DNA of 36,522 nucleotides, from NCBI GenBank assembly GCA_007120165.1, contig SKOH01000069.1:1-36522 (forward strand), in the 5' to 3' direction. Position numbers and translations under genes: made by a program. The number at the start of each line of letters is the position of its first letter. The first letter of the stretch is position 1. The stretch is from Clostridiales bacterium. Lineage in GTDB: Bacteria; Bacillota; Clostridia; Peptostreptococcales; T1SED10-28. Shown piece by piece: positions 34,842 through 36,522 of the stretch. A model generated the notes under the pieces. That model was not told the DNA's origin. It was given only the letters and a program-made list of their open reading frames with translations, and did not search any database.

Positions 34842-34870
34842 TTTACAAAGGAGAAGATTTTCGGTATACT
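34842..34870 (+). promoter_or_regulatory. Promoter of the S4 gene
   Basis: TTTACA (34842-34847) and TATACT (34865-34870) are separated by exactly 17 bases. Predicted transcription start is about 34877, giving a short leader of about 50 bases. Confidence 0.82.
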
Positions 34871-34884
34871 GGGAGTACTGAAAA

Positions 34885-34899
34885 TGATATTCGTTATCA
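34885..34899 (+). promoter_or_regulatory. Fur/Zur-family-like operator in the S4 leader
   Basis: TGATATTCGTTATCA matches the 7-1-7 Fur-family consensus TGATAAT-N-ATTATCA at 12 of 14 defined positions, and AT flanks extend it. It begins about 8 bases past the predicted transcription start, where a bound repressor would block elongation. Because the gene encodes a zinc-free S4, Zur is the most attractive ligand-sensing partner; that is inference. Confidence 0.55.
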
Positions 34900-34927
34900 T
34901 ATAACATTTAGGAAAGGAGGAACGCAA

Positions 34928-35521
34928 ATGGCAAGAAATTTAAATCCCAGATTTAAAGAATCCCGACGCTTAGGGGTAAATATCTATGGGCATCCCAAAG
35001 CGATGGATCGATATAGAAAGGGCATGGGAAGAGCAGACAAGAAGCTTTCCACGTATGGAGAGCAGCTCCTTCAAAAACAGCGCTTAAAAGCCTATTACGG
35101 GGTACTGGAAAAGCAGATGCGGCGGTATATGGACCAGGCGAAGAAAAGCGCGGATATTACCGGTGATGAGCTGGTTCGGCTGTTGGAGACCAGACTGGAT
35201 AACATGGTATACCGTATGGGCTTTGCAAGCTCCATTCGTCAAGCGAGACAAATGGTTGTCCACCGTCATATCCTGTTAAACGATAAGCGGGTGGACCGTC
35301 CGTCCCATCGGGTAAGTATCGGGGACCGGGTTACCCTGAAGGAAAGCTCCAGAGAAAACGAAGGTTTCAGAGATAACTTTCAGCAGTTAAAAGCCCATCC
35401 CTCTTATATTACAAGGGATGTGGAGAGCTTTACCGCAACCTTAACAAAAAGTCCTGATCGGGAAGAAATCCCCGTTGAAGTAGACGACCAATTAGTAGTA
35501 GAGTACTACACCGCATTATAG
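34928..35521 (+). CDS. rpsD: 30S ribosomal protein S4 (cysteine-free form)
   Basis: A 197-aa S4. The N-terminal region MARNLNPRFKESRRLGVN lacks the cysteines that bind zinc in C+ S4 proteins. The S4 RNA-binding domain follows (LDNMVYRMGFASSIRQARQMVVHRHILLNDKRVDRPSHRV), and the C-terminal VDDQLVVEYYTAL is typical. S4 starts 16S rRNA assembly and in many bacteria represses its own synthesis. The gene is alone, away from the alpha operon, so a second S4 copy may exist elsewhere. The start at 34928 is fixed by AAAGGAGG; an in-frame upstream codon (34757) would read through the promoter. The leader is too short for the usual S4 autoregulatory fold. Confidence 0.96.
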   Translation: MARNLNPRFKESRRLGVNIYGHPKAMDRYRKGMGRADKKLSTYGEQLLQKQRLKAYYGVLEKQMRRYMDQAKKSADITGDELVRLLETRLDNMVYRMGFASSIRQARQMVVHRHILLNDKRVDRPSHRVSIGDRVTLKESSRENEGFRDNFQQLKAHPSYITRDVESFTATLTKSPDREEIPVEVDDQLVVEYYTAL

Positions 35522-35599
35522 GAATGGTGTAAATTTCTGCAAACACAGTTGCTGCAGGACCTGGCTAACACCCAGGCAATCATAGTACATCAGTTAACG

Positions 35600-35634
35600 T
35601 AACCGATCAATAATTAATTGATCGGTTATTTTTA
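35600..35634 (+). terminator. Rho-independent terminator after rpsD
   Basis: TAACCGATCAAT (35600-35611) pairs with ATTGATCGGTTA (35617-35628), followed by TTTTT. The remaining intergenic sequence to 35771 is AT-rich without a gene. Confidence 0.92.
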
Positions 35635-35771
35635 TGGCTTTTTGAACGTCAAGGATGAAAATTTTATACCGGAAACAATATGATTAAAATATTTTAATAA
35701 ATTATACCGATACAATTAAATTAAAATCAAAAACCGTATTGCGATAAGGGATGAAACAGATTATGATTATA

Positions 35772-35792
35772 CCAGTAAATAATACTGGGAGG
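35772..35792 (+). promoter_or_regulatory. Inverted repeat overlapping the phnD ribosome binding site
   Basis: CCAGTA (35772-35777) and TACTGG (35783-35788) are perfect arms with a five-base loop. The right arm shares GG with the ribosome binding site GGGAGG (35787-35792). It could be an operator or a hairpin that limits translation. Confidence 0.45.
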
Positions 35793-35800
35793 TAGCTAAT

Positions 35801-36522
35801 TTGAAAAAAGGAATAGCAGGAATTATTTTAATGAGCATATTCGCAACAATTTTACTTATGGGTTGTTCCAATGAGGAAGAGGTACTAACCATGGGGTTTG
35901 TACCGATGCGGGACGGAGAACAGCTGATTGAGTCTTTAGAGCCATTAGAAGAGATGCTCTCGGAAGAAATGGGAATAACCGTGGAAGCCTTCACCGCCAC
36001 AAACTATGTTGGAGTGGTGGAGGGTCTGGGCTCCGGGCAAGTGGACTTTGGCTTTATTCCTCCCTTTGCCTATGTATTGGCCAATTCGGAAAATGGCGCC
36101 CGTGTAGCTATGACGGTGTTAAATGCCAGTGGGGAAAGCAGTTATCGATCCCAGTTTTTAGTCGGTGAAGATTCGAATATCGAAAACTTTGAAGATCTTT
36201 ATGGAAAAACAGTAGCCTTTGTGGATCCCTCATCCACTTCCGGTTATTTATTCCCCGGTGCCCATCTATACGACCTGGGGATTGATATCGAACAGGACAT
36301 TACCTATTTATACAGTGGAGGCCATGATCAATCCCTTCAACTGCTGCTAAGCGGCGATGTGGATGCAGCAGTGACCTTTGTGGATGCAAGGGATCGGTTT
36401 AAAGAGGATTTTCCGGAAGCTATGGAAAATACCCGGGTCCTCGGCTATACCAGAGACATCCCGAATATCAGTGTAACCATCAGTAATTCTATGGAAACAG
36501 AAATGGAAGAAAGGCTTCAGGA
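35801..36522 (+). CDS. PhnD-type phosphate/phosphite/phosphonate-binding lipoprotein (partial)
   Basis: The gene runs off the window end, giving at least 240 residues. It starts at TTG 35801, eight bases after GGGAGG. A signal peptide (KKGIAGIILMSIFATILLMGC) ends in the lipobox LMGC, so the mature lipoprotein would be anchored by its cysteine. The rest matches PhnD-type substrate-binding proteins of ABC importers: LTMGFVPMRDGEQLIESLEPL, SGQVDFGFIPPFAY, and the signature TVAFVDPSSTSGYLFPGAHL. Partner permease and ATPase genes would be expected beyond 36522. Ligand is likely an oxyanion such as phosphonate, phosphite or phosphate; the sequence does not decide. Confidence 0.9.
   Translation, partial: MKKGIAGIILMSIFATILLMGCSNEEEVLTMGFVPMRDGEQLIESLEPLEEMLSEEMGITVEAFTATNYVGVVEGLGSGQVDFGFIPPFAYVLANSENGARVAMTVLNASGESSYRSQFLVGEDSNIENFEDLYGKTVAFVDPSSTSGYLFPGAHLYDLGIDIEQDITYLYSGGHDQSLQLLLSGDVDAAVTFVDARDRFKEDFPEAMENTRVLGYTRDIPNISVTISNSMETEMEERLQ

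Noticed and set aside
34757-34927. Longer S4 with 57 extra N-terminal residues
   Set aside because: The extra region spans the topB terminator and the S4 promoter and is not S4-like; AAAGGAGG fixes the start at 34928.

Overview
The window looks like a chromosomal segment of a low-to-mid-GC anaerobic Firmicute, most likely Clostridia. The grounds are strong AAGGAGG-type ribosome binding sites on nearly every gene, several TTG starts, hairpin-plus-T terminators, a clostridial-type S4, PadR and HflX genes, and an apparent UGA-encoded selenoprotein. This assignment is inference; there is no rRNA in the window. I see no phage genes, insertion sequences, CRISPR arrays, tRNAs or rRNAs.

Layout. 1-4740: the tail of an unknown gene, an IclR regulator, a 2,3-diaminopropionate ammonia-lyase and a catalase-peroxidase (katG). 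4739-7990: a membrane glycerophosphodiesterase (-) divergent from a PLP aminotransferase (+). 8000-10700: a metal-resistance unit with a consensus promoter, an ArsR/SmtB operator, a CadC-like sensor and a Zn/Cd/Pb P-type ATPase. 10769-13605: a TtcA-family sulfur-transfer enzyme and a DUF4153 membrane protein. 13737-18191: a sulfur operon made of a metallo-beta-lactamase/rhodanese fusion, an SLC13 permease with RCK_C domains, and two YeeE/YedE half-transporters. 18208-21440: a BrkB/YihY membrane protein and an HTH-TPR regulator (-), divergent from a 66-aa exported peptide and an HD-GYP protein (+). 21702-22813: a YgjV-like membrane/acetyltransferase fusion and a C_GCAxxG_C_C redox protein with an in-frame UGA. 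22838-25508 (-): the TldE/TldD protease pair. 25548-29894: a structured leader, hflX, an autoregulated PadR gene and an LTA-synthase-like sulfatase. 29991-36522: a YhdH-type oxidoreductase, a cyclophilin (-), a divergent PurC, topoisomerase III, a cysteine-free ribosomal protein S4 with a Fur/Zur-like box in its promoter, and the start of a PhnD-type lipoprotein.

The strongest candidate for an undescribed system is the divergent locus at 18208-21439. An HTH-TPR regulator of PlcR/Rgg architecture faces a small exported precursor that carries the octapeptide DDGLFEWN twice, 20 residues apart. The two copies differ at five codons, all silently, so selection appears to act on the peptide itself. 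The precursor gene runs into an HD-GYP (c-di-GMP phosphodiesterase-type) gene. I infer a peptide quorum-sensing circuit of RRNPP type with a c-di-GMP output.

The second is the C_GCAxxG_C_C gene at 22359-22757, where a UGA sits exactly at the first conserved cysteine and is followed by a stem-loop that fits the bacterial SECIS rules. Other points worth checking are the Fur/Zur-like box on the zinc-free S4 gene, the multi-hairpin leader of hflX, and the altered metal-binding motif in the sulfur operon's dioxygenase-like enzyme.
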